A stretch of 64,000 nt of DNA from Crocosphaera sp. UHCC 0190 (GTDB lineage: Bacteria; Cyanobacteriota; Cyanobacteriia; Cyanobacteriales; Microcystaceae). Shown in pieces: positions 18,243 through 27,421 of the stretch (position 1 is the first letter of the stretch; every line of letters starts with the position of its first letter). Made by a program: the position numbers and the translations under genes. The notes below the pieces were generated by a model, which was not told the origin of the DNA, searched no databases, and saw only the letters and a list, made by a program, of their open reading frames with translations. The stretch spans positions 62,001-126,000 of the forward strand of contig NZ_JAYGHP010000005.1 of the NCBI RefSeq assembly GCF_034932065.1, given 5' to 3'.

Positions 18243-19568
18243 TTAATTTAACTCATCAGACTCTAACCGTCTTTGCCATTCTTGATCAATTCTATCAGAT
18301 TGTTCTATTTCTTGTTCGATGATATCTTTTTCTGTGGTGTAAGTAATGTCAGATTTTGTAATCAGTTTTTGAGTGGCAAATTGACGCGCATAAGCTAATT
18401 TTTGTTTTAGGTTTTTGTCCTTTTCTTCTAATATTTTATTTCTGGCTTGTCGTTGACTATTTCGTTCTTCTATTTTACTATTTTTTTGTTGTACCCAAAA
18501 ATAACGAATTAACGGCACTCCTAAAAAGGCGATCGCATAACCCAATAGTAGCCAATAAATAGAATTAATAAATAGAATAAAACCACCAAATTGAGCCACT
18601 AAATCAGGAGTTTTGAGAAATGATCCTAACACTAAAGCTAAAATAAAATTCAGTGCGCCTAAGCCAATACCAAGCATGATTTGACCACTGCTTGCTTCAC
18701 TAAATCGATATAATCTCTCCCGTAAATAACTCGCTAAAGATTTTTGAGTTTGTTCTTGAACTGTGACTTGTAATTCAGGAAAATAGTAAATAATTTCTCC
18801 TTCTGGTGAGACTTCTGGTGTGCCATTAAAACGGGTTAAAACAGGTAAGATATAATCTTCTGTTTCTTGATTAGATTGATTAATATTATCGAGATAGGGG
18901 GCAACTTGTTCAGCAACTATCGAACCCTTATTATTACGAATAACTGTGCCAATAGCTTGCCAGCGACGCTCTTCTAAATTATAATTAGGATCGCCATCTC
19001 CAAATAAAAAGGAAAAAATAGCTTCTAAAAAGTTGAGATCACTTGAAGGCTTAGAAGTTTGAGAGCTTGAATTTGATGAATAACCGTAACGTTGGTAACG
19101 ATAATCAGGATAAAAAATTAAAAATAAATTTGAGAAATTAGGAAAGAAAAATAACCCTCCACCGCCACGACTACTGCTAGAATCTCGATCATTTCCTTCT
19201 TTGCTGGAACTAATACCAATAATAATAACAGCAATAGCAATCATCATTAAAATAATCGAAGCAATTAAAATAACACCAAAAGAAATCCGAATTAAATAAA
19301 ATAAAACTTTCCAAATTTTGTCCCAAGTTTCTTTAAGACGTAGTTTCCAGTATTTATTACGAAGAATTGTCCGAAAATCTTGAGGGAAAAGATAAACTAT
19401 TTCTCCCGACTCTGCGACTTGTAAATGGCCAGCAGCATCAGAAGCTAAAGCTAATAATCCCTGTTGTGCTAAATTAACATTAAGCCCCGCTTGTGCTGCC
19501 ACATCTCCAACGGTGACACGGTAGCCCAAGGTTTCAACGGATTTCATAATTTCAGGCTGAAGAGTCAT
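18243..19568 (-). CDS. Cyanobacterial membrane protein with two winged-helix-like repeats
   Basis: A 441-residue protein whose function I do not recognise. Residues 10-70 resemble a winged helix (VTVGDVAAQAGL, ending VAESGEIVYLFP). A related block recurs around 210-265 (VAEQVAPYLD, ending VSPEGEIIYYFP), so the domain seems duplicated. Hydrophobic segments lie at about 90-115, 290-312 and 322-345. A Gly/Ser/Phe-rich stretch (SSSSRGGGGLFFFP) follows the first membrane segment. The C-terminal 80 residues are charged and helical, probably coiled coil. The middle linker is rich in Tyr, Ser and Asn. Confidence 0.8.
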   Translation of the reverse strand: MTLQPEIMKSVETLGYRVTVGDVAAQAGLNVNLAQQGLLALASDAAGHLQVAESGEIVYLFPQDFRTILRNKYWKLRLKETWDKIWKVLFYLIRISFGVILIASIILMMIAIAVIIIGISSSKEGNDRDSSSSRGGGGLFFFPNFSNLFLIFYPDYRYQRYGYSSNSSSQTSKPSSDLNFLEAIFSFLFGDGDPNYNLEERRWQAIGTVIRNNKGSIVAEQVAPYLDNINQSNQETEDYILPVLTRFNGTPEVSPEGEIIYYFPELQVTVQEQTQKSLASYLRERLYRFSEASSGQIMLGIGLGALNFILALVLGSFLKTPDLVAQFGGFILFINSIYWLLLGYAIAFLGVPLIRYFWVQQKNSKIEERNSQRQARNKILEEKDKNLKQKLAYARQFATQKLITKSDITYTTEKDIIEQEIEQSDRIDQEWQRRLESDELN

Positions 19569-19732
19569 AGGATGCCGTCCTCATTATGGGTCTTACTTTC
19601 ATTATAAAAGAAATTAATTCTTTGACCCCTAGATTAAATCTATGACAACTATTATTAGTGTCCCTAAACTCAGGTGCATTAATTTTCGTTAACCTAGAAT
19701 AGAAAGAAAGCCTAGAGGTATAGTTAATTACG

Positions 19733-20278
19733 ATGAGACACAATCAAACCCTTTTTAAGTCTGCTCAAATTGGGTTAAGCTTAGTTGCTACCATGTTAGG
19801 GGTATTGTCTGCCATAATTCCGGCCCAAGCTGCGGAAAAAGTGGTCTTAAAATATAGTATCCTCCGAGAGTCTGTATCAGTTTCTGAATTAAGCACCTTA
19901 GCGAATAAAGGAGAAACCTCAAGTTCTCTAAAATCCTATCTAAAATTAGCTAATAAACAACCAGAAGACTTACGTCGTTTGTTAAATAATAATGTAGATG
20001 TTGATCCGGTTTTTTTATCAAAATTTTTAAATAGTTTTGCTGGAAATTTAATGCTAGATCCTGTGGGAGAAGTGATTCAAACCCCCTCAAAACGCGCCAG
20101 TAGGGAATCATTAAGAGGTGCATTAGTCACCTCTGCTTTATCAGATAAAAATATTCGCGTCATTGAAATTTTTGAGAATTATCCTACCTCAGAAATTCAT
20201 GTCGATGGCGATCGCTTGGCCGAAATATATCAAGATATTCGAGGGTTTATGGATAAAGTCCCTCGTCTCCCTTTCTAA
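19733..20278 (+). CDS. Exported DUF1400 protein
   Basis: A 181-residue protein with a signal peptide (residues about 1-33, ending PAQA/AEK). The rest matches DUF1400, a small helical domain usually found at the N-terminus of cyanobacterial alpha/beta hydrolases; here it stands alone. Blocks are LKYSILRESVSVSELSTLA and LLDPVGEVI-like, with an INVDGDRLAEI-like C-terminal part (SEIHVDGDRLAEIYQD). The role is unknown, probably periplasmic. The stop codon overlaps that of the convergent moaB by three bases. Confidence 0.8.
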   Translation: MRHNQTLFKSAQIGLSLVATMLGVLSAIIPAQAAEKVVLKYSILRESVSVSELSTLANKGETSSSLKSYLKLANKQPEDLRRLLNNNVDVDPVFLSKFLNSFAGNLMLDPVGEVIQTPSKRASRESLRGALVTSALSDKNIRVIEIFENYPTSEIHVDGDRLAEIYQDIRGFMDKVPRLPF

Positions 20279-20778
20279 CTCCCTTGTAACTGTTGGGTAA
20301 GATGAATTAATTCTGGTAAAATTAGCTGATCTAAAGCCAATTTTACGGCATTAGAAGACCCAGGCAGAGAAAAAATCATGGTCTGTTGATAAACACCTGC
20401 GATCGCCCGTGAGGCCATGGCCCGTGATCCAATTTCTTGATAACTTAAATAACGAAATAATTCCCCAAACCCTGGCAAAGTCTTCTCTAATAACCCGGCT
20501 AAAGCATCATAAGTTGTGTCTCTAGGGGCAATTCCCGTCCCCCCATTGATAATTATGACATCTACCTTAGAGGTTTCGGTTAATTGCTTAATTTGGGCTT
20601 TAATGACTTCAGGTTCATCTTTAAGAAGACAATAGTGAGTAATTTGATGGCCAGCAGAAGTTAGACGTTGTTGAATTAGTTGGCCACTGCGATCGCTTTC
20701 AGGGGTACGAGTATCACTAACGGTAATGATGCCACAACGGATGATAATCGTTTCTTGATCAGGATGGGGGGTTGACAT
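20275..20778 (-). CDS. moaB: Molybdenum cofactor biosynthesis protein MoaB (MogA-like)
   Basis: A protein of about 167 residues in the MoaB/Mog family, which adenylates molybdopterin before metal insertion. Motifs: GIITVSDTRTPESDRSGQ, IINGGTGIAPRDTTYDAL, LPGFGELFRYLSYQEIGSRA and FSLPGSSNAVKLAL. I choose the ATG at 20778 (MSTPHPDQ). The longer reading frame would begin inside the palindromic repeat at 20807-20828 and add 23 non-conserved residues. The gene is convergent with the DUF1400 gene. Confidence 0.92.
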   Translation of the reverse strand: MSTPHPDQETIIIRCGIITVSDTRTPESDRSGQLIQQRLTSAGHQITHYCLLKDEPEVIKAQIKQLTETSKVDVIIINGGTGIAPRDTTYDALAGLLEKTLPGFGELFRYLSYQEIGSRAMASRAIAGVYQQTMIFSLPGSSNAVKLALDQLILPELIHLTQQLQGS

Positions 20779-20806
20779 AATTTTGGGGGTTAAAGGGGTG
20801 GTTTTC

Positions 20807-20828
20807 GGGGCGAACGGCTGTTCGCCCC
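20807..20828. repeat. Short palindromic repeat (GGGGCGAA type)
   Basis: The 22-base palindrome joins GGGGCGAACGG and CTGTTCGCCCC. It is nearly the same as the repeat at 9278-9302 and lies between psb28 and moaB. Confidence 0.7.
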
Positions 20829-20861
20829 TAGGGAACACTTTCCCCAATATCCCATGAGAGA

Positions 20862-21197
20862 TTAAGCTTGAGAAAATCCGAGGTCATTTTCTTTTGCATA
20901 ACGTTCCATAAACCGCATAAAACGTTCCCATTCCTCTGAAGAGTTCATAATTAAAATAGCTTCTACAGAAGTGGGTTTTCCATTAATGAATTTTCCCTTA
21001 ACTTCGCGGGTGACAATTTCCCCTTCTTCGTCTACTAAATACATTCCGGTAATTTCATCGGTACTTTCTGAATTGAGAATATTGGGGGACTCAAAGCGAA
21101 AGGTTGCGGTTCCACTATTACCACTTTTGGCGCGAGTTAAACGGACTTCAGGAACGATAGGTTCTGACACACCACGAGAAAATTGAATTTCAGCCAT
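20862..21197 (-). CDS. psb28: Photosystem II assembly factor Psb28
   Basis: A 111-residue soluble protein that binds the RC47 assembly intermediate of photosystem II on the cytoplasmic side. Recognisable blocks are [50 protein letters not shown] and [16 protein letters not shown]. Length is typical. It lies about 85 bases upstream of moaB on the same strand, divergent from the helicase-like gene. Confidence 0.95.
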   Translation of the reverse strand: MAEIQFSRGVSEPIVPEVRLTRAKSGNSGTATFRFESPNILNSESTDEITGMYLVDEEGEIVTREVKGKFINGKPTSVEAILIMNSSEEWERFMRFMERYAKENDLGFSQA

Positions 21198-21333
21198 GCT
21201 TGTTTGTTATCCTTAAATTAAATTTACATGATCCTCAATTTATCATTTTCTGGTTTGAGGGAACAGGAAATCAACGGAAAGGAGACTTTTCTCTGCGGGG
21301 GCCATCACTTTTCTAGGTTAGAGATCATCCTTT

Positions 21334-22836
21334 ATGACAATACTTGAAGCGGAAGTTCATAGTTCACTGCGAGACTTTTTACGACAACAGGGACAACCTT
21401 TGTGGGATCATCATTTAACGATGGCCCGTTTGGTGTCTCGCGCGTTACGTCTTGATCGTTCTGCTATCATTCAAACGGGAAGCACTTTTGATCGTTATGG
21501 ATTAAGTTATTTAATGCCTTGTTTACTCAGCGATCGCCCGATTTTATTGGTGGCTCCCTTAACGCTTCAACACCGTTTAAAACAACAAGAAATTCCCCAT
21601 CTTCAGCAATGGTTAAACACCCATAAAGTTATTTTGACAGAGACAGATATCAATGAGGTCTGTTTTGATAATTTTACGGGATTATTAATGGTGTCGCCTC
21701 AAGTTTGGTTACGCGATCGCCTGGAGAATAAAGGGCTTTTTCCTCTGAATATTCCCACTTTAATTGATCAAGCTGACTATTTAGAGGAATGGACAAGAGA
21801 CGTTTTAACTTTAACCATTTTTCCTGATGATTGGCAACAATTACAAATCAATTATCCGGCTTATGGTAATCTCATTCAAGAGGTTCGTCTCTATCTGCAA
21901 AGGTCAATTTTAAGTCATCCTCTTAGTCCCTATGAATATTGTTTACTTGAAGTTGAAGAAAAGGTTAGTTTAAACCATCTTTGTGAAGTAATACCTGAAG
22001 ATTGGTTGCGTAAGTTTGGAGAGCAAATTACTGGAGAAAATCAACTTTTATGGGCTTCTATTGATCGTAAAAATCAAACTTTTTCCCTTCATGTCAGTCC
22101 CTTGGAAGTGGCTTCTATTTTAGGGCCTATTTGGCAAAGTTCTCCTGTGGTTTTGATGGGGGGATTTTTGGATAGTGATAAAGCGGCTCCGATTTATCGT
22201 GATACCATTGGCTTAACGGATGATATTCTTTGTTTAAAGTTTGCCCTTCACCGACAAAATGAACTGATTAAGTTATATATTCGTGACCGCTTACCGATGC
22301 CAAATACCCCAGAATTTCAAGGGGTTTTAATTGAGGAAGTAAACCATCTTGTTATGCTCTGTCATCAACGTTCAAAGTCAATTATTATTATTGTGGATGA
22401 TGTACCATCAAAAGCACAAGTTGCTACAAAATTAGCGGCTGAATTTGGCTCACGAGTACAGGTGGAAAACACTGGACTTGATGCTAATGGTATTTTGGTA
22501 ACTGGTTGGAAATTTTGGCATGAGAATCAGGCAATATTGCCAGTGCCTCAATTATTAATTATTGCGACTTTACCGATTCCATCTTTAGAAAATCCTTTAG
22601 TCTCTGCTCTGGTTTCTAATTATAAAAAACGTCATAAAGATTGGTTTCGTCTCTATCTTTTACCCACAGCTTTACAGGAACTACAACGAGCCGTAATGCC
22701 TCTCAGAGAGTCTCAAGGAATTGTCGCTTTATTAGATAATCGGGTTAATTATCGTAGTTATGGTAATCGAATTTTAACGGCTCTTGAACCCTATGCTAAA
22801 ATTAATTACCTTGATATTAGTTGGTTTGACTCTTAA
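21334..22836 (+). CDS. Degenerate DinG/Rad3-like helicase of cyanobacteria
   Basis: A 500-residue protein that resembles the DinG/XPD type of ATP-dependent DNA helicases in outline. The N-terminal half has the helicase-like start LRDFLRQQGQPLWDHHLTMARLVSRAL. The C-terminal block has KKRHKDWFRLYLLPTALQELQRAVMPLRES followed by GIVALLDNRVNYRSYGNRIL, which equals helicase motifs V/VI (QaxGRlIR, DxR). The expected Walker A motif is changed to QTGSTFDRYGLSY with no GKT/S. No iron-sulphur Cys cluster is seen. It may therefore bind DNA without ATP hydrolysis. Such shortened copies are known in cyanobacteria. Confidence 0.65.
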   Translation: MTILEAEVHSSLRDFLRQQGQPLWDHHLTMARLVSRALRLDRSAIIQTGSTFDRYGLSYLMPCLLSDRPILLVAPLTLQHRLKQQEIPHLQQWLNTHKVILTETDINEVCFDNFTGLLMVSPQVWLRDRLENKGLFPLNIPTLIDQADYLEEWTRDVLTLTIFPDDWQQLQINYPAYGNLIQEVRLYLQRSILSHPLSPYEYCLLEVEEKVSLNHLCEVIPEDWLRKFGEQITGENQLLWASIDRKNQTFSLHVSPLEVASILGPIWQSSPVVLMGGFLDSDKAAPIYRDTIGLTDDILCLKFALHRQNELIKLYIRDRLPMPNTPEFQGVLIEEVNHLVMLCHQRSKSIIIIVDDVPSKAQVATKLAAEFGSRVQVENTGLDANGILVTGWKFWHENQAILPVPQLLIIATLPIPSLENPLVSALVSNYKKRHKDWFRLYLLPTALQELQRAVMPLRESQGIVALLDNRVNYRSYGNRILTALEPYAKINYLDISWFDS

Positions 22837-22839
22837 ATT

Positions 22840-22880
22840 AGTTATCAGTTTTTTCAGTTATCAGTTATCAGTCATTAGTT
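22840..22880. repeat. Heptameric tandem repeat (AGTTATC)
   Basis: Four to five degenerate copies of AGTTATC/AGTCATT follow the helicase-like gene. This is another STRR heptamer tract. Confidence 0.65.
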
Positions 22881-22948
22881 AAAAATTATAGATTCAATTA
22901 ATTATCAATTGATAAACTTGGGGTTAGGGAATTAACATCAATTATGAA

Positions 22949-24007
22949 TTAAAAATTCACCTCTTCTAGCAGTCGGTAACGGTTAGTTGCAGAGATATAG
23001 GTTCGTCCTGGAATTTCATCAGGACTCAGATTTCGTAACACGAAGCGCATATCTGTCACGACACGGGGTACATTCAAATAATAGCCATGTTCTGACGCAT
23101 CAGCAAAACGTGAGATAACGCTAGTACAATCGACGGGATAGACATTACGAGGAAGGTTATGGGGCTGAAGTGGGCCATCTGTTCCAAGACGGGTAGGATT
23201 ACCTTTTAGATTGTCGCTTGCCCACAACGCTAAATCTCCTCGGTTAAAATAAACACTGGTACGGCTAGTAATCTTTGGTAAAGACAACAACTTGTAGTCA
23301 AAATCAAAGGCATCATCGTCCTCATCAGCAGCCATCATGAGAATTTGCTCAAATAGTCTCAGGAGTCGATTGTTAAGTTGTGTTTTCAATTCTTGTAAAG
23401 CGTGGCGCAACACATAATTGCCCATGCTATGAGCAATGAGATGGAGTTTTTGTTGACACCGTACCTCACGATGGTTGATGAAGTTAGCAACTTTCAGAAA
23501 ACCACGAGCAAAAGCGGCACCAGATGCCTTGGCATCGAGACGATCATTTTGATAGGCTATAACGTTAGGTGATCTCGGATCAGTGAAAATTAAGTTACCG
23601 TCTGACGGCCAAGAAAATAAACAAACATTCAGTTTGAGGGGAGGGTTGGGATCTCCTGGATCATTAGTGGTCAAGATTTGATGAAGTTGAGCCGCAGAGG
23701 TTAAGGCTTGCCGAAAGCTGACATTAAAGCCATGAATAAAGATAATCGTATCTTCTGCATTCTCTCTCATCTCTTGGCTAACTTGCCGAAAAATAGCCTG
23801 ACTACCCAACGCAGGGGGGTCAGCAAACAAATCTTCTGGCGCAACTTGAATTTGATATTCAGAAAAATTCTCACCTGTAACCTCCGCTTGTCCAAAGCGC
23901 AAGTTATTGAGTCCATTACTACTAAAGTTACTCCCAAAGTCAAAACCACCTGATAGGTCTTCTGAGGCTATTAAGTTACGATTGGTAGCAAAGTAAATCT
24001 TAGTCAT
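22949..24007 (-). CDS. Alpha/beta hydrolase of the DUF900 family
   Basis: A 352-residue predicted serine hydrolase. The strand and oxyanion segment EDTIIFIHGFNVSFRQAL lies near residue 90 and the nucleophile elbow is LIAHSMGNYVLRHAL with Ser near 193. MMAADEDDDAF holds a likely acidic residue, and SEHGYYLN the catalytic His (about 310). DUF900 members act on unknown esters or amides. No signal peptide is seen. It starts MTKIYFATNRN, a beginning common in the family. The neighbouring DNA on its 5' side holds the menC remnant. Confidence 0.85.
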   Translation of the reverse strand: MTKIYFATNRNLIASEDLSGGFDFGSNFSSNGLNNLRFGQAEVTGENFSEYQIQVAPEDLFADPPALGSQAIFRQVSQEMRENAEDTIIFIHGFNVSFRQALTSAAQLHQILTTNDPGDPNPPLKLNVCLFSWPSDGNLIFTDPRSPNVIAYQNDRLDAKASGAAFARGFLKVANFINHREVRCQQKLHLIAHSMGNYVLRHALQELKTQLNNRLLRLFEQILMMAADEDDDAFDFDYKLLSLPKITSRTSVYFNRGDLALWASDNLKGNPTRLGTDGPLQPHNLPRNVYPVDCTSVISRFADASEHGYYLNVPRVVTDMRFVLRNLSPDEIPGRTYISATNRYRLLEEVNF

Positions 24008-24120
24008 TAGACATTGCAGCAGAAGCTTATTTCCTGAGATTCAAGAAAGATGGCCACCGCTACACCTCCATAGTTATTTTCTATCGCAATTGTATAACTA
24101 AACACAGACAAGAATTAATT

Positions 24121-24258
24121 GAGTTTAATCCTAAGCTTGAAATAAATGAAAAACCATTAAACTTTAGTTATTTACTATCAACAGGTCAAGAAGCCTTATC
24201 TAGCCTAAAAATTGGTTATCAACAAGGATATAAAACCTTTAAATGCAAAATTGGGGAA
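24121..24258 (+). pseudogene. menC: menC remnant (o-succinylbenzoate synthase)
   Basis: Reading + strand in the frame of 24121 gives EFNPKLEINEKPLNFSYLL, then STGQEALSSLKIGYQQGYKT and FKCKIGEG. This matches the segment LLPTG..AL....GY.TFKWKIGV that precedes the catalytic region of MenC in cyanobacteria. Only about 45 codons remain. The N-terminal third and the C-terminal barrel with the catalytic Lys and metal ligands are gone. The open frame continues 5' with unrelated residues (24004-24120) and runs into TGA at 24310-24312, overlapping menE. MenC makes o-succinylbenzoate, the substrate of MenE, which is encoded next door. The truncated piece cannot be functional. Confidence 0.7.
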
Positions 24259-24271
24259 GGATTAAAAACTT

Positions 24272-25630
24272 GTGTCAGAAATCTTAAAACGTCTAGAAAC
24301 TCGTTTAAATGAATCATGGATGCTCGGATATAATAGCCATTATTTTTATCAATTAACTCAATTTTACATCAATAATTTTATCGAGATAAAATCTAGTATT
24401 CTGTACCCTAAAATTATCTTGGCTCATCCCAAACCTGACCATTTTTTATCAGCTTTTTTAGCTGCTATGATTACTCAATGTCATCTATTTTTAGGTAATT
24501 ATCAGTGGACAGAAAAAGAATGGAAACGAGTTTTAAATTTAACTCAACCAAACTTAATCTTAGGTCTTGATAATCCTCCCCAATTTAATCTTGATAATAA
24601 TCAACAAAATTGTTTATTACCTGAGACAGCTTTAATTATGATTCCCACCGGAGGAAGCTCAGGAAATATTAAGTTTGCGATTCATACTTGGGAAACTTTA
24701 TCAGCTTCAGTTCAAGGATTTACTCAATTTTTTAAAGTTAATCAAATCAACTCTTTTTGTGTACTTCCCTTATATCATGTTAGTGGTTTAATGCAGTTTA
24801 TGCGCTCTTTTTTAACCCAAGGTAAGATCATTATTTATGCTTACTCAGACCTAAAGAAAGGACTTAAACCATCAAGAGATGTCCGGGATTATTTTATTTC
24901 TTTAGTCCCCACACAATTACAAAGATTACTAGAAATTGATTCCCATTGGTTAACAAACTTTAAAACTATTTTACTGGGAGGCGCACCCCCTTGGAATTCC
25001 TTATTAGAAACAGCTAGAAACTATCAACTTAACTTGTCTCCTACCTATGGAATGACAGAAACAGCATCACAAATTGTCACCCTAAAACCCCAGGATTTTT
25101 TACAAGGAAATCAAAGCACTGGACAAATATTACCCCATGCAAAAATTTATATAAATGAACCAACAAAAGTTATTAATGTTCAAGCAAAATCTTTGTTTTT
25201 AGGTTATTATCCTAACTTAAAAAAATCATCAATATTCGTGACAGATGATTTAGGTTATTATGATCACGAGCATTATTTATATATTATGGGAAGAAACAGT
25301 CAAAAAATTATTACAGGGGGAGAAAATGTCTTTCCAAAAGAAGTTGAAAATGCTATCCTAGAGACAGGATTAGTTAAAGATGTCAGTGTGATTGGAATTC
25401 CTCATCCTCAATGGGGAGAAGCTGTTACTGCTGTTTATGTTGCTCACACCAATTCTCTCAATGTACAAGATATTCAAACAGCTATCCGTAACCAATTAAG
25501 TTACTTTAAACAACCTAAATATTGGATTAAACTAGAAAAATTACCGAGAAACCAACAAGGTAAGTTAAACTATCAAATATTACAAAATATTGCCCTGACT
25601 CACATCAAACCTGGAGATAAATTACAATAA
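24272..25630 (+). CDS. menE: o-Succinylbenzoate-CoA ligase
   Basis: A 452-residue adenylate-forming ligase for phylloquinone (vitamin K1) synthesis. P-loop: MIPTGGSSGNIKFAIHTWET (T/S-rich, near residue 128). Others: LPLYHVSGLMQFMRSF, the YGMTETASQIVT motif, FVTDDLGYYD, GRNSQKIITGGENVFPKEVE and the C-terminal Lys in LPRNQQGKLNY. Start is GTG with GGGGAAGGA about 14 bases upstream; these bases are the end of the menC remnant. The intact length contrasts with the decayed neighbour, so the cell presumably still receives o-succinylbenzoate from a menC elsewhere. Phylloquinone is the A1 electron acceptor of photosystem I. Confidence 0.88.
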   Translation: MSEILKRLETRLNESWMLGYNSHYFYQLTQFYINNFIEIKSSILYPKIILAHPKPDHFLSAFLAAMITQCHLFLGNYQWTEKEWKRVLNLTQPNLILGLDNPPQFNLDNNQQNCLLPETALIMIPTGGSSGNIKFAIHTWETLSASVQGFTQFFKVNQINSFCVLPLYHVSGLMQFMRSFLTQGKIIIYAYSDLKKGLKPSRDVRDYFISLVPTQLQRLLEIDSHWLTNFKTILLGGAPPWNSLLETARNYQLNLSPTYGMTETASQIVTLKPQDFLQGNQSTGQILPHAKIYINEPTKVINVQAKSLFLGYYPNLKKSSIFVTDDLGYYDHEHYLYIMGRNSQKIITGGENVFPKEVENAILETGLVKDVSVIGIPHPQWGEAVTAVYVAHTNSLNVQDIQTAIRNQLSYFKQPKYWIKLEKLPRNQQGKLNYQILQNIALTHIKPGDKLQ

Positions 25631-25682
25631 AAATAGTAAAGCAGGGACTCCTAAACAACGCCCCTGCATTAATTCCCTGAAA

Positions 25683-25713
25683 ATTTCAGCCGTTTAATTA
25701 GGATGGCTGAAAT
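25683..25713 (-). terminator. Terminator of petF
   Basis: A nine-base-pair stem (ATTTCAGCC and GGCTGAAAT, loop 13) directly follows the petF stop codon on the minus strand and is followed by TTTC. It is a plausible factor-independent terminator. A second stem (GCAGGG and CCCTGC, 25641-25669) lies further on and may serve menE. Confidence 0.6.
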
Positions 25714-26015
25714 TAGTAAAGCTCTTCTTCTTGGTGAGTCATAATGGTGCAGTCTCCAGCAGGACGAGCAACACAAGTTAAAATAAATCCAGCTTCCATT
25801 TGATCGTCATCTAAGAAAGATTGATCAGATTGATCGGGTGCTGTACCGGAAACCAGTTTACCAGCACAAGTAGAACAAGCACCAGCGCGACAAGAGTAGG
25901 GTAAATCTAAACCTTGCTCCTCAGCTACATCTAGAATGTACTCGTCATCGGGTACTTCAATGGTGCTGTTGATTCCTTCTGTCTCGTTGATTAAAGTAAC
26001 TTTATAGGTTGCCAT
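25713..26015 (-). CDS. petF: Plant-type [2Fe-2S] ferredoxin
   Basis: A 100-residue soluble ferredoxin that accepts electrons from photosystem I and passes them to FNR and other reductases. Cluster ligands are Cys42, Cys47, Cys50 ([12 protein letters not shown]) and Cys81 (LTCVARP). The C-terminal tail HQEEELY is the usual partner-binding end of PetF. It has its own terminator and probably its own promoter (see 26108-26135), which suits a highly expressed single gene. Confidence 0.95.
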   Translation of the reverse strand: MATYKVTLINETEGINSTIEVPDDEYILDVAEEQGLDLPYSCRAGACSTCAGKLVSGTAPDQSDQSFLDDDQMEAGFILTCVARPAGDCTIMTHQEEELY

Positions 26016-26400
26016 GAATTTGTGTCCTCTTCTTAGATGAAACAGTCATTTCCTCTTACGCTGAAGCTAAATAAGCAAATTAACTTCATCGGTAAGTCTC
26101 ATCTCTGATACTACGAGAAAAAGAGCCTATGTAAAGAAGGGATTAGTAATGAGATTCTTAAATAAACTTAAAATAAGTTTTTCTTATGTTTGATGAACAA
26201 TTAAGGATTCTCTAATTTTGTGAGGGTTTATTGAGTCTAACCTATGATAGATAGTCTTTTAAGCAACTTCAAGATTTAATGATTTTGCCCCTGATGGCTT
26301 CATCTATCAGTATTAGTTATCTTTATACCTATGATTGATGATTTGTACTTAGAGAGGGATAGGATAAGATGCTCAATAGTCCCTGCATTCATGACGTAAG
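26016..26400. promoter_or_regulatory. Divergent upstream region of petF and bvdR
   Basis: This 385-base gap has no gene. On the minus strand TTTACA (26130-26135) and TAGTAT (26108-26113) are 16 bases apart, which gives a candidate petF promoter and an 85-base leader. The bvdR side has TAGGATAAGAT near 26360-26371 as a weak -10. An imperfect AT-rich palindrome (AACTTAAAATAAGTT) lies near 26167-26182. No riboswitch or RNA gene was recognised. Confidence 0.45.
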
Positions 26401-27402
26401 ATGTCTCTAACTCCTCAAATTTCTCAGTCATCTCCCCTTAAAGTTGGTATCGTCGGAACCGGATATGCTGCTCAAAGACGGGCAGAAACCTTTTTACAAG
26501 ATGAGCGATCGCAATTATGTTTAGTGACAGGTCATACCCCTGAAAAATTAAGCAATTTTTGTCAATTATATAGTGTTTCTGCTTGTGAGACTTGGGAAGA
26601 ATTAGTCACGGATAAAAATATCGATTTAGTGGTTATTTGTACCATTAATCGAGATCATGGAAAAATCGCTAAAGCTGCTTTAAAAGCTGGCAAACATATC
26701 ATTATTGAATATCCTTTGTCATTAGATTTTACTGAAGCGTCGGAATTATTAACTTTAGCCCAAGAAAATGGGAATTTATTACATATTGAGCATATCGAAA
26801 TTTTAGGGGGAATGCACCAAGCCATTCGTCAACATTTACCCGAATTAGGAACAGTATTTTTGGGTCGTTATACCACGATTGATTCCAAACATCCCGCTCC
26901 CCATTATTGGACTTATCATCATCAAATGTTTGGTTTTCCCTTCAAAGCTGCCCTGCCGAGAATTCATCGCTTTACCGATTTATTTGGAAAAGTTAACACA
27001 ATTAATTGTCATGATCGCTATTGGGAAGCCGAAAAATCAGAGTATTATAAAGCCTTTTTATGTAAGGCTCAATTGCAGTTTAAAAATGGGTTAATTGCTG
27101 ATATTATTTATGGCAAAGGAGAAACTTTTGTTGAAAGCGATCGTAGCTGGGAATTATACGGAGATCAAGGTAAAATAATCTTCAGTGGAATGGAAGGCAA
27201 ATTAATTACAAAATCTGGCACAAAACCCATTGAATTAGAGAGTCGTCGGGGATTATTTGCTAAAGATACAACCCTAGTTTTAGACCATTTATTTGAGGGT
27301 AAACCCCTTTATCTTCAACCAGAATCAAGTCTTTATGCCTTAAAAGTTGCTGAGGCAGCGTTACAGTCTGCTCGATTAGGAGAAACTGTAAAAATCAGCT
27401 AA
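26401..27402 (+). CDS. bvdR: Biliverdin reductase
   Basis: A 333-residue Gfo/Idh/MocA-type oxidoreductase. The N-terminal Rossmann fold has VGIVGTGYAAQRRAETF with the GxGxxA nucleotide motif. Further blocks match cyanobacterial BvdR: GKHIIIEYPLSL, LHIEHIEILGGMHQAIRQ, PAPHYWTYHHQMFGFPFKAAL, RIHRFTDLFG and SLYALKVAEAAL. BvdR reduces biliverdin IXalpha to bilirubin with NADPH and influences phycobilisome synthesis. Context gives no operon partner; tRNA-Pro follows on the other strand. Confidence 0.87.
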   Translation: MSLTPQISQSSPLKVGIVGTGYAAQRRAETFLQDERSQLCLVTGHTPEKLSNFCQLYSVSACETWEELVTDKNIDLVVICTINRDHGKIAKAALKAGKHIIIEYPLSLDFTEASELLTLAQENGNLLHIEHIEILGGMHQAIRQHLPELGTVFLGRYTTIDSKHPAPHYWTYHHQMFGFPFKAALPRIHRFTDLFGKVNTINCHDRYWEAEKSEYYKAFLCKAQLQFKNGLIADIIYGKGETFVESDRSWELYGDQGKIIFSGMEGKLITKSGTKPIELESRRGLFAKDTTLVLDHLFEGKPLYLQPESSLYALKVAEAALQSARLGETVKIS

Positions 27403-27421
27403 TAATTCCACTATCAGTTGA

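Noticed and set aside
20779-20847. N-terminal extension of MoaB
   Set aside because: The extra codons overlap a dispersed palindrome and have no MoaB likeness; the internal ATG at 20778 fits the family.
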